NCBI GenBank assembly: GCA_948567375.1
Contig: OX419759.1
Location: forward strand, 49,070,593 to 49,134,592
Direction: 5' to 3'
Source of the DNA: Lunularia cruciata
Lineage: Eukaryota > Streptophyta > Marchantiopsida > Lunulariales > Lunulariaceae
Length of the DNA stretch: 64,000 nt
In this document: piece after piece, positions 22,346-36,346 of the stretch
How positions within the stretch are numbered: position 1 is the first letter of the stretch
Layout of the letters: every line of letters starts with the position of its first letter
The notes under the pieces: generated by a model
What the model saw: only the letters and a program-made list of their open reading frames with translations
What the model was told of the DNA's origin: nothing
Database searches by the model: none
Made by a program: the position numbers and the translations under genes

Positions 22346-25300
22346 ACTTTTCTCTTGAAGGGTTCAACCGTATTATCGTGGCATGTATGTGTAGTAGATT
22401 CTGCAGGTTCCTTATCTTTCTAGGTTATGTAGTGGAACAAGAAAGGCAAGCATTTCGTCATCGCACGTCCTGTGCGATCCTAGGACAAGTGTCCATCTCG
22501 TCTGCAACTCTTGGGAGTGTCCGAGTTTCTTATTGAAACGACCTTCAAACTGACACAAAGACGAGATGTTCAGGACATGCTTAAAGTTTTGACGTGGTTG
22601 CATACTGTATTGTGTTTAATTTTGCAAACTTCAGAAGACATAGAGCAATCTTTCCTAGGTTCTAAAGTGCCTATCCATCTTCTTTCGCGTCACCTTCTTG
22701 GCTGACATACTCATGCAGATCTCCTATAAAAGGCATCTGCACAAATAACCGCCTTTTCATGATCAGGTAACTTGTCGTAAAGCTGGGACTGGATGCTGTT
22801 GCTCCCTCTGGTACACGGGAACGATTAGTATAAACCAACGATTGACTGACTGACTACTTTGCTTGGTGATGCAACTTTCCTGTCAAAGCCTGCGCATCGT
22901 CTGTACGCCAAGAAGCAAGCACCGACGTGTATGGTCCATTATCTTGTGTCATCCACTTATTATCAGAATCTGATATTGCAAATTTAGGGGTTCAATGACA
23001 CATCTGACATGGCCTTGGCCACACTTTCTGCACAAGAAAAGACGGGCTGAAGGCTAGTGTCCGGTCCATGATGTTGCTTTTGTAGGAGTAGCACGTGCAG
23101 AAGATCTGTACTGGCCGAGCAGATGTTGTCTATGACTTATTATTTGGCTGCAGTTGTGGCATCCTTGCTTCTTAGGTTCAGTTCTCTATGCGGCGGTTTA
23201 CCAGGATCACCACTCTTGTCTCTGCCGCACATGTAGAACTCAAGGTAGAGAAAGAGCTGCAAGGTTACTTTCACAAATTTCTACCCAACCACTACGAGAA
23301 ACATGCTTCTGATCTACAACCAGCCACCAACGCAGTAGAGAACTAGGCAGAACGTGTTCTCCCTTGCGGAACTTGAATCTGTAAATAAACCGACACTGAC
23401 TGCCTTTAGGAAAGCTTTAACAGTTCGCACAATCCTTGGTTGGCCAAATAGCGAGGAGAACGAGGATTACACCTCATCCGTGAGTTCTGGAGTTACATAT
23501 CTGCTCAAAAAATCGAATGATAGGAAGAATGGGGGGAATTCACGCCAAACGATGAGGAGTTGGTGAACAGAAACCCAAGCTGTCAGGTGGAGAATATCCC
23601 CCATAGGATCAAGGGTCACAGCTTAGGTCAGGCCAACATGTGAGTGCTCGTAGTACAGCTGCTTGATGGAGTTAACTTTGTACTCCAGAACCATGAGTAG
23701 ACCAAACCTCTGCCACCGTGATCATCTCCACCACCACCGTGTCTTTGAGGTACAATCTTCTCTTTCGAATTCGCCAGGTCGAACACCGAATTCTCCTCCC
23801 TTCACTTGACGTAGAAATAACCCTTCTCGGTCTAAATTCTTAGAATATAGGATTGGTTTCTGTGCAAAAAATTCAGTTCGATCAAACTCGATAAGGATGC
23901 CCTCTCTCTATTCCTCTCGTTAGACAATGCAGAAAATACAGTCAGACAGACAGGTAATAAGTAAGAAACCCACACGAAAATTGCTGTGCGTTACTGACAG
24001 ATGCATGTTGCTAAAATTTGGAATTTCTTGCATGATCTACATCTGCTTTCGTGAAACTTTCGTATTGCAGCTTTATACGTCCATTCCAGTCTAGTACATC
24101 AGGACAACCTATACAATAGCTATAGTTCTGTCCATCAGGATACTAGAAATTCCCCCTCTATTTGAAGCACATTCTCCAGGTCACATCATTACTACACTCT
24201 TGATCAGTTGGACAGTAGGACTCATACTCCCTAGTTGCAAGATGACAAGGTACATTGGGTCTAAATTTCGGGGCATCTTGAAATCAAATCTTCAAATCAA
24301 GGCGGAGTCTATATATGCTGCAATATCCAAATCACTTCAATATTGTCATTCTGGACTGCTTATTCTGGTTGTTGTGCTCGCGTGGCAATGAAGACCAGGG
24401 CCTAAGAAGCCAAAAGCCACATGGTATACTGACAGGGAAATTTATAAGGATCATGAATTCGATTACTAAAAAGAGAGCAGAAATCAACATCTGGAGTGCT
24501 TGAACGAAAAAAAGAGAAACTAGAGGTCTTTGGACTTGTCAAACGTTCCTATTAACTCTTCTCTCAACTCCTCGGTTGGAAGCATCCCCTAGCTAATCTC
24601 GCCATTCTTTCTCTGATCTCCACTGTGAGTTTGGGATCTCTTTCGCAACGGTCACTGGTTGTCTCCTCGTATACTATACGTGCGAAGCAAGTCGCTGGCC
24701 TGTTCTCTTGCCTGTGGTGTTCCGGACTTTGAGGGCACGCATATGAGCGCTCTCTGTGTTTCCTCCTGCACATATTGTCAACCAATTCCATACAGCGGAC
24801 TTCTGTCTTGCATTCAGGCTTGCTTTTCTTGCACTGGTGTGCATGTAGTGTTTGATATTTAAGTGGACATGGGTAACTTCGGCTAACTCGACTGTTCTCC
24901 AGATGTTGTTGGCAAACACCACTGGCACAAGGAAGTTGAGAAGCTTTATCGTTTGAAGCTCAGTAGCACTTTGGTGGGGACATCTTTGTACAAGCCTCCA
25001 ACGATTATTATAATCAATTTCTGTTGCTTCGAGTTGATTGCAAGTCAGTCTGAAGCTAGATTACGTAAGGGCCCTCCAAGTCCCATCAGTTCTGGAATGG
25101 CTGAGAGTACCGTCAACGTGGAAACAAATCCAAGTTGCTCTCGAAAACAAAACACGAGTATGTGTTATAGTCTCTATGTCAGGTCAGATCAGTTCTACAA
25201 CTGTGAACAGACGCATGAACATGGAAGAAATGTGGGGTGGGGGTGAACATAGATAGAATGGCATTTGCTCCATCAGATACTTGGTCTCATGGGCTTAAGG

Positions 25301-26528
25301 TTTTTGTTCTACAAGTCACACCTCAAATAAAGTCTTCTTAGAATCTCAACCGCTTGCATTGATTCCACAATCAGTGTTCTAATTATGCGTAGCAAAGTAA
25401 GACCTGCTAATTCACAATTTAGAAACGCATTCTCCGTTTGGGGTTGTATGATATTCAAATGAGAATCTAGAACATGAAAGATCATAGACTTAGTAGATAA
25501 GTTAAAAATATTGGAGACTTGTCAAATTTAAATGGGATCATCTTGGTCATGTTTCCCTCTATTGCTGTTTTAACTCAATGCGATGATACATGGTGATACT
25601 AGCAACAGCTTATTATTATATCATAAGCTTTTCCTGAGCAATGACAAATGTACTGTACTTCTTCATGTTTAGGATATATTCAAACTTGAATTAACAGAAA
25701 TAAGAATTACTACTCACGATACCGAATTCAGTACTTCCTTTAAGTTAGTGTGCGTATCCTGATAGAGTATGCATCTAAAATAGTACTTTAAACCGAAACT
25801 TCTTAACTTTAACTTCTGGTATGACATTTGGAACTTGACATGAATAGAGATATACACCGTCTGCGAATAAAAACCATATAATTGATTTAATAGCTATTTA
25901 AAACATTTCTATGAATATTTCTACTTGATCCGATTAATGAATATCCATTACATTTATATAATAAGATCAGTATTAGGGAAGCTAATCCTCATACTTTGTC
26001 TACTTTTCATGATAAAATGTGTAAGGCTTTTAACCTTTTACTGTCTGGCCTTCATACACAAGGCTCCATAAAAGGGAAGAAAAAAAACCACACAAAAGAA
26101 GCAAAGAAAAAATTACAAGTGGTAAGAAGGTAAGACAAAGCTTTCTTTTACTATTTACGCCAATTACCATTTGCGATTACAACAAATTATCGGAAGTCGC
26201 CTCGCCTCCTCTTTTGTAGTGTTGGCGACGGAAGTTAACCAGAGGAACAGAACATACACAGACTTGCAGCAGGGTGCCATGATTCGTCATCACCACACGT
26301 GTCCACCGTGGGAGGAGGCAGTCGAGCGACCGGGCGGGCAACGGAGGAGTCAAGGTGACTACTAGCTACTGCTGGATGGAGGGTGTTTGACAGTTACCGG
26401 AGAAGTCAGGTTTACCGGCCGTCGTCTGCACTGACGGGGCGGGGGACTGTCATGTCGGGCGATGGATGGACGGACCCTCGTGGGATGACCACGGCGTGAC
26501 TACTACGGTATCATAGAAACGCGGAGGC
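22346..26528. other. Intergenic DNA, no gene recognised
   Basis: Mixed composition up to about 25250, then AT-rich to 26140, then GC-rich to the poly-G run. Short open frames (23354-23566, 24564-24928 minus, 24953-25256) lack any recognisable family pattern and overlap on both strands. The GC-rich stretch 26160-26600 could be a promoter or a relic; I see no gene attached to it. Confidence 0.45.
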
Positions 26529-26551
26529 GGGGGGGGGGGGGGGGGGGGGGG
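26529..26551 (+). repeat. (G)23 homopolymer
   Basis: Twenty-three consecutive G, followed by TTGGGGGCTGGG. It can form a G-quadruplex. The true length is uncertain, because such runs are error-prone in sequencing. Confidence 0.85.
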
Positions 26552-27206
26552 TTGGGGGCTGGGCTCCCTTCATTCTTTCGGGTCCTCTACGCCATTGATT
26601 GACTAGTGTCCATAGGATCCTCTTTGCCGTCGGTCTGGTTAAATGTTACGGCGCTTACACAAGCACATGATGGTAGTTCCAATAAGTGATATAGGATACG
26701 GATTATTGTTTTAGCGTGTTTAGAGGCGGAATGATATGATATTGCTTGATCCAGAGAATGTTCACATCCACATGTTAGTTGCGTTCTGTTTAAATTCATC
26801 ATCTTTCTTCCTTTTTGAAGAAAATTAGTATAGTCTTTGAATATCGTCTTATGTATCTTGGTTAGTTTTTCCAAATTTTATTTCGTGAATAGCTATGATG
26901 AATGGTTTAAGTTACACCTTGTTTGTTTTCTCATTTATTTTATTCTCTCATTCGTCTATAAGGGTGGTAGTCGAGGGTTCGGTTCTGATCTTTTCTTGAA
27001 ATTTTAAATCATTAAATGTACCTAGAGGATCTTGAGAAAACTCTCTGGAACCTATGGGATTTTCATGGAGTTGTCCGTCCATACGGGTTGCCTCTGGAGG
27101 TGCCAAAAGAAAACTTGAGAAAAATAAATACTCCTGAACTTCTTGAGAAGATTTACGGGAAGGTAGTGTGGAAGGAAATGGTACAAAATTTGCGTTAAAT
27201 CCATAT

Positions 27207-27234
27207 AACAACAACAACAATAATAATAATAATA
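27207..27234 (+). repeat. (AAC)n(TAA)n compound microsatellite
   Basis: About four to five AAC units pass straight into about five TAA units, just after the short open frame at 27016-27198. Confidence 0.85.
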
Positions 27235-27239
27235 GCACT

Positions 27240-30200
27240 ATTTTTATTATTACTATTATTAGCATTAAGTCTAGAACAAAGTACTGCCACCCCCTCTTCT
27301 TCTCTAAGAAACAGTATTACCACTACCCTTCTCAAACTAAAACATAATAGCCGTTTCAGTTACATGCATAGCGCAAAATCTGCCCCGACGACAAATAAAC
27401 AAACACTCAACAACAATATGTTTTCAAATCGAAACGTGTAGAAGGTTATAAAGTCCATAATTGATCACATGATACACGATGTTTCAATTTGACTAACTCA
27501 TTAGAAGATCTCAGAGTAAGATATCCCTCAACCCCAAATAATTAAATGACACAACATGCTACCCAAGTGGCAAAAGCTACCTAGAAGAAGAAGATATCTG
27601 AACTAACAAACAAAAATCCATAGCTGCTATATTGTTGCAAGGTTGTTACTCGTTCTGTACGATGCACTATAACAAATGACAGAATCTTTAACTCAAACTG
27701 TAAAATTCCGCGAATTTCTCATAGGCATTCTCCTTGTATAGAATGAACAACAAAATTCACATGTATGAGTTCGGTATTTACGCTTTCCCACCCACCCCGC
27801 TGAAAATCGGCTATTAAATCACAATTGTGTAGTAAAGTTTTGCTAGGTTACTCGAAGTGATGGTAGTACTGGATTAGTTATATTGTTTTGCAAGTAGAAT
27901 GGTTTAGATATATTAGAGGACAGCGGTGGTACTCATGGGGGTGTTACTGTAGGTTACAAAACTGTGGACTATTCATGTAAAGGAAAAAAATGGTTAACTT
28001 AATTCGACAACTTGTTGGGTGGCCTGGATGTATCATAATATAGACTGAACGTCCCAGCATCAACGACACTTCAGAGAAGGAATATTCTTGTATTCGTCCA
28101 TTTTAGCTCGATCTGTTTGGGGTTCTGCGCGGATTATTCCAACCAGTGTTATTCTTGTCTATTCATCCACAAAACATTCCATTTCAGATTTTTTACTCTT
28201 GATGGTATTATTTCTAACTATGATTCAGAGTCATCTACATCCAAGATAAATCCACCATCCATTTCTACATCGCAGATAGAAATACTAATAAACCTTACAA
28301 TTTAAAATTTTATTTTAAACAACATGTCGTAATTAGAACATTTTTCAATGTAATCTATTTATCTATAATCACCAGAATGTATTTGAATTGCGAAAACCCA
28401 ATATATGACAATATCATTCACATTGGAGATTTCTTCGAATAAACGTAGGAAGACACCAACCAACCAACTCACACCTAGAAGCAGCTGTCTTAATGTTCAT
28501 TTTACACCTACTAAGAAAGAAAAATCCCTAAAATGGAATATTGAGAGTCCAGCTGAACACAAGCACTCTTGTCAATCCAGGTATCTCAAGCCAAAAAAGT
28601 GGAGCCGTCATAAGATGTACACCAGTTTGAAGTCAAAATAATATACTCCAGAAGATTGCAGCACTAGAACCTGAATATACTAGCGCCGACATTCATGACT
28701 ACTAGATGGGTGCCCATTCTAAGGCACGGTCTAAATTAATACTAATGGTATTATAGACATAGTTAAGGTTAAGGGTAGGACTTATGCTTGGGAATTAAAA
28801 TATATTAATAAAAGAGAGGGGCAATCGAAATGATCACCCCGTTAACTGTATAGTGTCAAAATCTCAATCATATTCGACTTAATCAAATCACGTAGAAAGT
28901 GCAGGAGACTGCATCATTGTCGTTTTTGTCATATATGCTCATTGATTGAAATAAGCTTGATTGCTAAGTATGTCGCGGATTTTTCATGCTCATTCTTCAA
29001 ATAATATGGTTGCAAATGCAATCAGTTTACTAACAAGGTTTGTTTTCATAGTTTACAATAGACATTTTGATGCTCTCAAAGTTTACAAGAGAAAGGTTCT
29101 ACCACCCTCGACAAGAAAATCTGTTACCCTTGGGATTTGGATGTTCAGAAAAGCTGAAACGGCCCGTTTTCCCTTTGGGGGTCTCCCTTTTTCCCTCTCG
29201 AGGTGAAGCAGAGCAAGTTTGCGCGGGGCAAGAACGGCGTGGCTTTCCGTTCTCCCAGAGAAAGATCTAACGGTCGAGACGACGGACGGTCAGATCGAGC
29301 CATTGTGCTGGTACGCCGACGACGACGATGTTGATCGGTAGAGGACGTTTATAATGCTTATAGGAGTACTGTACTTTCTATTTTAGACACCAACCCGATC
29401 AATTTTTCAAGTCGTAGTAGTAATCTGTTTCCATCCACTTGGCCAATTAATGTTTGTGAGTCCAGCACTTTTAACATTCATACTTCATAAAATATAATAT
29501 TTTGGCTGGTAGAGAATCGAGAACGGATATTTATGATTTTGAGTAAATCCCTTGAGAATTGGTGACAAAGAAAATTTAAATTCCATATATTGCATATAAG
29601 AATATTTTTAAATAACTCTGCTTGCAATATCTTAAGTTTATTCAGTCATTCATCTTTAAAATATATATGTAATAACATTAAAATTTAATGCTGATCATAT
29701 CTTAGCCTTTGTACTATAATATTCTTTCAAATATAAATTATGGAATCTAAATTGCTGACTAAAAAGCTTTCCCAAGTTTCTTTGGCATCATATAGCTATA
29801 ACTTATACGTTTTATTTGTAAGGAGCTCTAAGTGGAGTGATTGATAGAGTACTTTTGTGAAAAAGAATTTCACCATAAGTGCACAATGAGAAAAGCTTTT
29901 CTTTCCATCAAACCGAACTTCCATGTTATCCCATGAAATAACCTACTTCGCTAGAAACAATGGTAAGGTTTATATATTGAGGCTGAAAACTAGAAAACTA
30001 GAAACATCATTATCAATATAAATTAAATCTATTATCATAAAATCTTGCACAAAATCAACTCCGAGTGTAAATTTATTTCCAATAATCCTAAATGAAGAAG
30101 GGGAGGAATATCTCCAATTTCGCTCTACTCCTGCATAAATAATTATGTACTTGAATAGAATAATGAATTATAGACAAAAGATCGGTAAGAAATAACCGAA

Positions 30201-30770
30201 AAAATCTTCATCAACCTTGATAAATGTACTTTTGCATAAAGGAAATTTTTCCTTTCGTTATTCTACCAAACCCTCAACCTTATATTTATATTTGTAATAA
30301 CTAAGGATAAGAAATTATAGTGTAATTAAGAAAATAATACATCTATCAATACATTCACTAATAAAAAATGATAAGAATAAAACTTTGAGTGAAATGAAAA
30401 AAGTTTTCCTAAATATTTTGTCACTTTTAACACCTTTTTCTATGAATCTATATGAAATTAATAGTCACCTTCATTTGAGTATAAATGAGATTACAAGAGA
30501 TGAACATAAAGTAATCTTTATATCTACTACTTAATATAGAAAGATATAATTGATTCGAAAGTTTTCTTGAGTTACATAGTTATCAAAACCAAATATGTGA
30601 ATTACCAAATAAAGCATACATAATTTTGAAATTTTAACTTGAAAAACATCAAATATATTGTGATAGCACAACAATCTATCATAGTACTTAAAAAAAGATT
30701 CCTCATGTAACTTATTATAAACTTCTAGAATACCCTAGGAGAGTACCTAGAACTCTCTTGCTGGAATGTC
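27240..30770. other. Spacer, mostly AT-rich
   Basis: No gene recognised. A GC-rich island at about 29150-29330 interrupts otherwise AT-rich sequence; it contains a 'gacgacgacga' run but no convincing coding frame. Confidence 0.55.
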
Positions 30771-30771
30771 T

Positions 30772-31216
30772 AAAAAGCGTATAGAAATCTTGCCTTGGAG
30801 CAAGTAGTACAATAAGATACTTAAGAATTTTCTCACAGATTTTGTTTTAAGGTGTTGAAGATCCTTCTTCATAACTAAGTAACTAAGTAGGGAATTAATA
30901 GTTGATTCATTTAATAACTAGTAGTGTATCTATTATAATTTTAAATAATAAGGTTTTTTTTCATCTCCTGTATTGTGAATTCTTTCATATCTAATATTAA
31001 AAAAGCATATAGAAATATTGCTTTGGAGCAAGTAGTACAATAAGATACTTGAGAATTTTCTCAAAGACTTTGTTATAAGGTGTTGATGATTCTGCTTCAT
31101 AATTAAGTAACTAAGTTGGGAAATTAATAGTTGATTCATTTAATAATTAGTCATGTATCTATTATAATTTAAATAATAAGGTTTTGTTTCATCCCTTGTA
31201 TTTTGAATTCTTTCAT
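30772..31216 (+). repeat. Tandem duplication, 228-bp period
   Basis: Two copies, 30772-30991 and 31000-31216, start with 'AAAAGC.TATAGAAAT.TTGC'. They share long identical blocks such as 'ggagcaagtagtacaataag' and 'tagttgattcatttaataa'. Small differences are scattered along both, so the duplication is not recent. Confidence 0.85.
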
Positions 31217-32216
31217 TATTGGGTGTCCTTTTCTCCTTATCCCTTACTTGTTCTATTGGATTTTTGTCTTCTGGGTTAGTATGTGAATAAATATGGAATG
31301 ATTTCTACTATAGTCTTGAACAACCACCTACAAGTCACTAGGACTTTTGACTCCTTATCTTACCTATATCTTTTTTATATATCAATTTATAGTGTTTTAA
31401 GTTGATTATACTTTCTTATTTACCATCTATCTATAAAGTGATTCTTTAGTGCTATTATTATATTTGGCTTTAGATTGCAATTTTTCTTGACTTTGAGAGC
31501 AAGAGATGATAATATAGTAATAATGATATTGTAATTCAAGCAATAGAACCACAATTTGAGCACTTTTTCGGTTGTTTGGATCACATTTTCAGCCCTTAAA
31601 CATGAAAGAAGTAAATGATCTTCTCATTCAAAGTTGTTTTGAACTAGACAAGGCTAATCTTCTCATGCAATGTTCATGGTAGTGGCCAAATATGGCTTGA
31701 GATGTTTGCATATTTTTTTCTTCATTTGAAAAGTTTCAAAGGAATAAGGATTTAAATTTGAAAGCAATAGTACTTTCCAACTCTAGCAAAATTTCACATT
31801 ACTTGTGAGCATATGGGCTTGAATAGTATATATTTCCAATAATTGCTCAAGTTTGTTTTATAATTATCATGTTTCTAGATATATAACAAGTTAGGAAATA
31901 AACCTAGTTCTTATAGTTATACAATGTATATTTTCAGTTGACAAAGTTCTACTTCAACACTATGTTTATTGTCAATTTTCTCCTAGGTTGTTTGATTTAC
32001 TTAGTACTTTGCTTCATTTGAAAATTTTGGTAAGCATTGTTTAAGATTTTAGTTACTTGTTTTACCATATTTATTGCTTATACTCTTAAGTAGGGGCTAA
32101 ACCATTTGCATCAGTCATACCTTAGAGGATATGTTTTGGGCATTTCCAAACATGCACCAACACTATTGTGAGTATACTCTCCTCTTAGATATGATATTTA
32201 CCTATAATATCTTCAT

Positions 32217-32632
32217 TGTAATAATATGGAGTTAGCAAACAAGTTAATAGAAGCTAATGAGTTAGTAGCCTAAGCTAAACATAGAAAAATGGAGGTAAAA
32301 ATAGCCTAAGAATGTTCTAGAAATATCTAAGGAGCTTGTGGGTAGGATATTCTAGAAGCACCCAAAAGCTTCTTGGTGGGAAGCTTTTAGGAACTTTCCA
32401 AGATAAAGTAACTTTTATGCCAAGCTAATGGCTAGCTTAGCTTGCACACCAAGCAAGGCAACTTCTAGAAAGAACTTTCCTTCAAAGCTTCTTTGGAATC
32501 TTGTAGCCAAGTTGCCTAAAGCACCAAAGCAGAGCTCAAGCTAGGCATTTGGAGTTTCAATCACTTGAGCATTTCCAAAGTGATTTCTAGTATGATCTTC
32601 TATTGTCATATTTCTCTCCTCGGTCTTTTACA
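32217..32632 (+). repeat. Gypsy C 5' LTR
   Basis: The ends are TGTAATAATATGGAGTTAGC...CTCGGTCTTTTACA, followed by 'TTGTTATTAAAGTG', the decayed primer site. It is nearly the same at both ends as the 3' LTR at 44512. Confidence 0.8.
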
Positions 32633-32663
32633 TTGTTATTAAAGTGAAAATGGGATGGATGAA

Positions 32664-33142
32664 TGTGAAAGACTAAGACCAAAGAGAGAAATAGGAGAAT
32701 GGAAGATCACATTGGGACACTTGAGTGTGTGAGAAACTTCCAATGCCTAGTATAAGCTTGGGTTTTGGTACTTATAGAGAGCATACAAGGCTCTTGAGAA
32801 ACTTCTCAAGAAGCTTCTAAAACCACTTTCTTGGAGTGCAAGCCAAGTTAATCAAGAAGCTTCTTTCTAGAAGTTGCCTACTTGGAGTGCAAGCTAAGAT
32901 AACCGAGTAAATTTCCAAGAAGCTTCCTTCTAGAAATTACCTACTTGAGGTGCAAACTAAGCTAGCCAAGAAACTTCCCAAGAAGCTTCCTCCTAGAAGT
33001 CACCACTTGGCATGCATGTTACCCAATACTTAGAAGGTGCCATGTAGCTTCCTAGATACTTCTAGAATATTCTAGGCTAATTTGGCATATTTTCTACTTC
33101 ATTAGCCTTGACTAACTCATCGGGAAACTCCATATTGTTACA
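32664..33142 (-). repeat. Gypsy B 3' LTR
   Basis: Same family as the LTRs at 1152, 3680, 9704, 10157, 32217 and 44512, read on the minus strand, with the characteristic AAGCTTC-rich body and a 'TACTTATAGA' TATA-type element on the opposite strand. Confidence 0.75.
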
Positions 33143-33174
33143 TATTCACCCATCGCTAGTTGGTGATGTCCTTG

Positions 33175-33597
33175 TCACCATTGAATCTTAAAACTCTTGG
33201 ATGGTTGTTTGTGCATTTTGGAGATAAGAAAGGGGCTCCCAAGTGGCATCATGAAGTGCATACCCTTTCTAGAGGACTTTGTACTTGTATGTTGCCAATG
33301 GTCTCGTTGAATGTGGTAACACGCAAATATACAATCAACTTCATACTTCTCATGATCATTGATAGGGATTGGAGGAGGAGGAGATTGGACACAAGAGGAA
33401 AAAGAAGATGGATTAGGAACAAAGGGTTTCAACTTGGAAACATGAAAGACAAGGTGGATGTGCATGTGACAAGGTAAGGCAAGTTGATAAGCAACAAGAG
33501 AAATGATTTGGGTGACATCAAAGGGTCCTATCCAATTAAGAGCAAGTTTACAAACTTGTGTATCAAGTGGGAGGGGTAGGTTAGTAAAAAAGAGCAT
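33175..33597 (-). pseudogene. Gypsy B integrase C-terminus (fossil)
   Basis: An open minus-strand stretch of 140 codons carries the GPF/Y module ('WIGPFDVTQI'), 'FHVSKLKPF' and the proline-rich linker to the chromodomain ('HEKYEVDCI'). It is the best preserved copy of this domain in the window along with 43734-44366. Confidence 0.75.
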
Positions 33598-33654
33598 GAC
33601 CTTATCACCAACTTGAAAGGTGAGATTACAATGATGGTGGTTTGCATATTGTTT

Positions 33655-34669
33655 CTAATGATTCTGAACAACAAGGAGATGAGATTTGGCTTGTTGGAGG
33701 GATTGGGATATGGTGGTCAAGAAGGTGGAAGTATGAAGAACATGAGATGGAGGAGGAGCAAGAAGGGAATTTGAAACAAGTGGATCTTTGCTAGAATTAG
33801 GGAAGAAAGGAGAGAATCGGGTGCTTGCATATTTGGAATCATTATATGCAAACTCAGCAACTGCAAGACATTCATCCCAATCGGTATGGTGAATGTTGAC
33901 AAAGGCATGAAGCATATCCTCCAAGGTGCAATTTGCATGTTCAGTTTGTCTATCAATTTAAGTATGATAGGCAATGGACAAAGCAAGCTTGGTGCTAAGT
34001 ATCTAGAAGAGTGTTTGCCAAAAATTTCTAGTGAATCAAGGATCACGGTCAGAGATGAGTACATGAGGCATCCTATGATGCTTGAAGACATTATCAAGAT
34101 AGATATGTGTCAATGTTGGAGCATTCACGGTATCAAAGGTTGGCACCAAATTGATTTTCTTACTAAGTTTATCCATAAACACCACAATTGTTATGTGATA
34201 TTGCTTTGTCTTGGGCAAGGATGTGATGAGATCTAAGCTCATGTGTTCCCATTGAGCAGATGAAATGGGAAGTGGTTAAAGAAGTCCACTCGGTTTTTGG
34301 TTGTTGGCAGCTCTCACAAGATCTATCAAAATCTTAAACATCTTATGCCATGTCGGGCCACCACCATTGTTGTTGGAGGGTACCCAAGGTCTTATCAACA
34401 CCTATGTGACCAATGATCAATAAGTCATGGGCTTCTTGAAGGTGCTCAAGTCATAGATCACCCTTAGCTAGAACATAGATCTAGTTCTCATAGAATAGAA
34501 AGTCTTCCTTGAAGGAGAAGGTGTTGTACTCCTTGTTGCATGCTATAAGACAACCTTGTACCATCTGAAAGGAGCAATCTTGTCGTAAACCTATCATGAA
34601 CTCGGTTTGGACTTTGGAGTAGATTGACACCATCATAATTGCCGTTGTGATGAGAGGAGGAGATTTCAA
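33655..34669 (-). pseudogene. Gypsy B integrase core and zinc region (fossil)
   Basis: The core segment 'DLITSLP...IVVFMDKLSKKI' lies at 34242-34036. 'MLHAFVNIHHTDWDECLAVAE' lies at 33924-33655. The 'NKEYNTFSFKEDFLFYEN' segment lies ahead of the H2C2 region at 34669-34481. The order matches the other Gypsy copies. Confidence 0.7.
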
Positions 34670-34762
34670 ATCAAATTATCATGATTTGGCATTGGGAATG
34701 ACTTGGAACCAACCAAGTTTGTACTCAAGTTTGATGTCAAATTTTTTTAGTTATTCCTTCCA

Positions 34763-35860
34763 TCAATGATATAGACTCTTCATATGTTCCAAATGTAATG
34801 TTTGCAACAAGGGGATATGATCAGTTTGGATGATCACTTGTTTCTCTAAGAGATAATGCCTCCATACCTTGGTGGCAAATACCTTTGCTAGTTGTTCTTG
34901 ATCTTGAGTAGAGTAGTTCCTTTTTGTTGTATTTAGTTGATGAGACACAAAGGCAATGAGATGTGATCCATCTAAGAATTCTTGCTAGAACACGGCTCCA
35001 ATCACAAAGTTAGAAGCATCAAAATCAACCACACAAGGTAGTTGAGGATTACATGGTTGAAGAATGGGTCTTGAAGACACCATATGTTTCAACTTTTGGA
35101 ATGCTTCTTCATGCTTGGTGGTCCATTGAAAGCTCAAGTTCTTCCCCAAGAAGTCTGTCAATGGTGTGGCCACATGAGCATAATTGTGAATGAAATATTG
35201 GTAAAAACTTGCCAATTCATTAAATACTCATACTTCTATAACATCCTTCAAACTAGGCCAATCAATAATAGCCTTGATTTTTTCCTCATCAATTTTGATC
35301 CCATCCAATAAGATCTTGTGACCCAAGAAGGTAACTTCCTTTTGCCAAAAGGTACACTTTGACTTCTTGTAGTAAAACTTCCACTAACATAGTTGTCTTA
35401 GGACTTCTCTCATGTGATTTGTGTGTTTTGCCTCTATCTTATTGTAGATTAAAATTTCATCCAAGAACACCACCACATATTGATCCGATAGCCCATCCAA
35501 CACTCTATGCATCTGATCCTTGAAGATTGGTAGAGCATTAGTGAGTCCAAAAGGTAAAACTCTTGACTCAAAATGCCCATACCTTATGCAAAAGGTAGTC
35601 TGTTGTACATCTTTTTTGTCAATGGGAATATGCCAATAGCCACTTTGGATCTAACTTAGAGAAGTATTGTGCACCACTCAATAAATCAAGCAAGTTATCA
35701 ATTTGAGGCAAGGAATATGCATTCTTCATTGTTTGTTTATTGAGGCCACAATAATCATTGTAGAAGCAAAGTACTCCATCCTTCTTTGGAACAAATAGTA
35801 TAGGTGCTCCGCAAGAAGATGTACTTTGTTATATGAAATCCTTCTCCAACAATTCAGTTA
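34763..35860 (-). pseudogene. Gypsy B RT and RNase H (fossil)
   Basis: RNase H shows 'QDQEQLA...ATKVWRHYLL' and 'VIIQTDHIPL' (34948-34763) and, before it, 'VVDFDASNFVIGAV' (35215-34985). RT palm remnants lie at higher coordinates up to about 35860, parallel to the block at 6308-8056 in Gypsy A. Confidence 0.7.
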
Positions 35861-36346
35861 ATGTTGTTTGGAGCTCATCCAACTCCTTTGGTGAGAAACC
35901 AATAGATTGGTCTACTCAATATAGTACTTCTTGGCAATAATTGAATCTTGAAGGGCATATCACGATCAGAGGGTAATCCCTTTGACAGATCATTAAAAAA
36001 CACATATGAAAAATCTTGGACTATTTGATCACCCACTGCTTGATGAGGCTTTTGATCCTCCTACAATCCTCCATGCACAATCGGCTTGACTCACATCACA
36101 AAAATAAACATATCTTCCTCCAAAGCTTGCTCTATGGCTACTTCACTACAAACTTCCCATCTTGGGACTTATCTTCCTTGAAAGCTTACTCTATGGCTGC
36201 TTTCTAGAAAAACTTCTCTCTTGGGATTGACTATTCTTAGGTGTCTTATTCAAAGGTGCCAAATAACCTAATTAGAAATTCTTACCTTGGTGTTGCACTT
36301 GAATTTTTCATCAGTTCCAATTAGATTGAACCTTATAACGTTTAAG

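Noticed and set aside
27016-27198. 60-codon open frame before the AAC/TAA microsatellite
   Set aside because: Composition looks plausible for coding, but there is no recognisable motif, no splice context, and an overlapping longer frame on the other strand.
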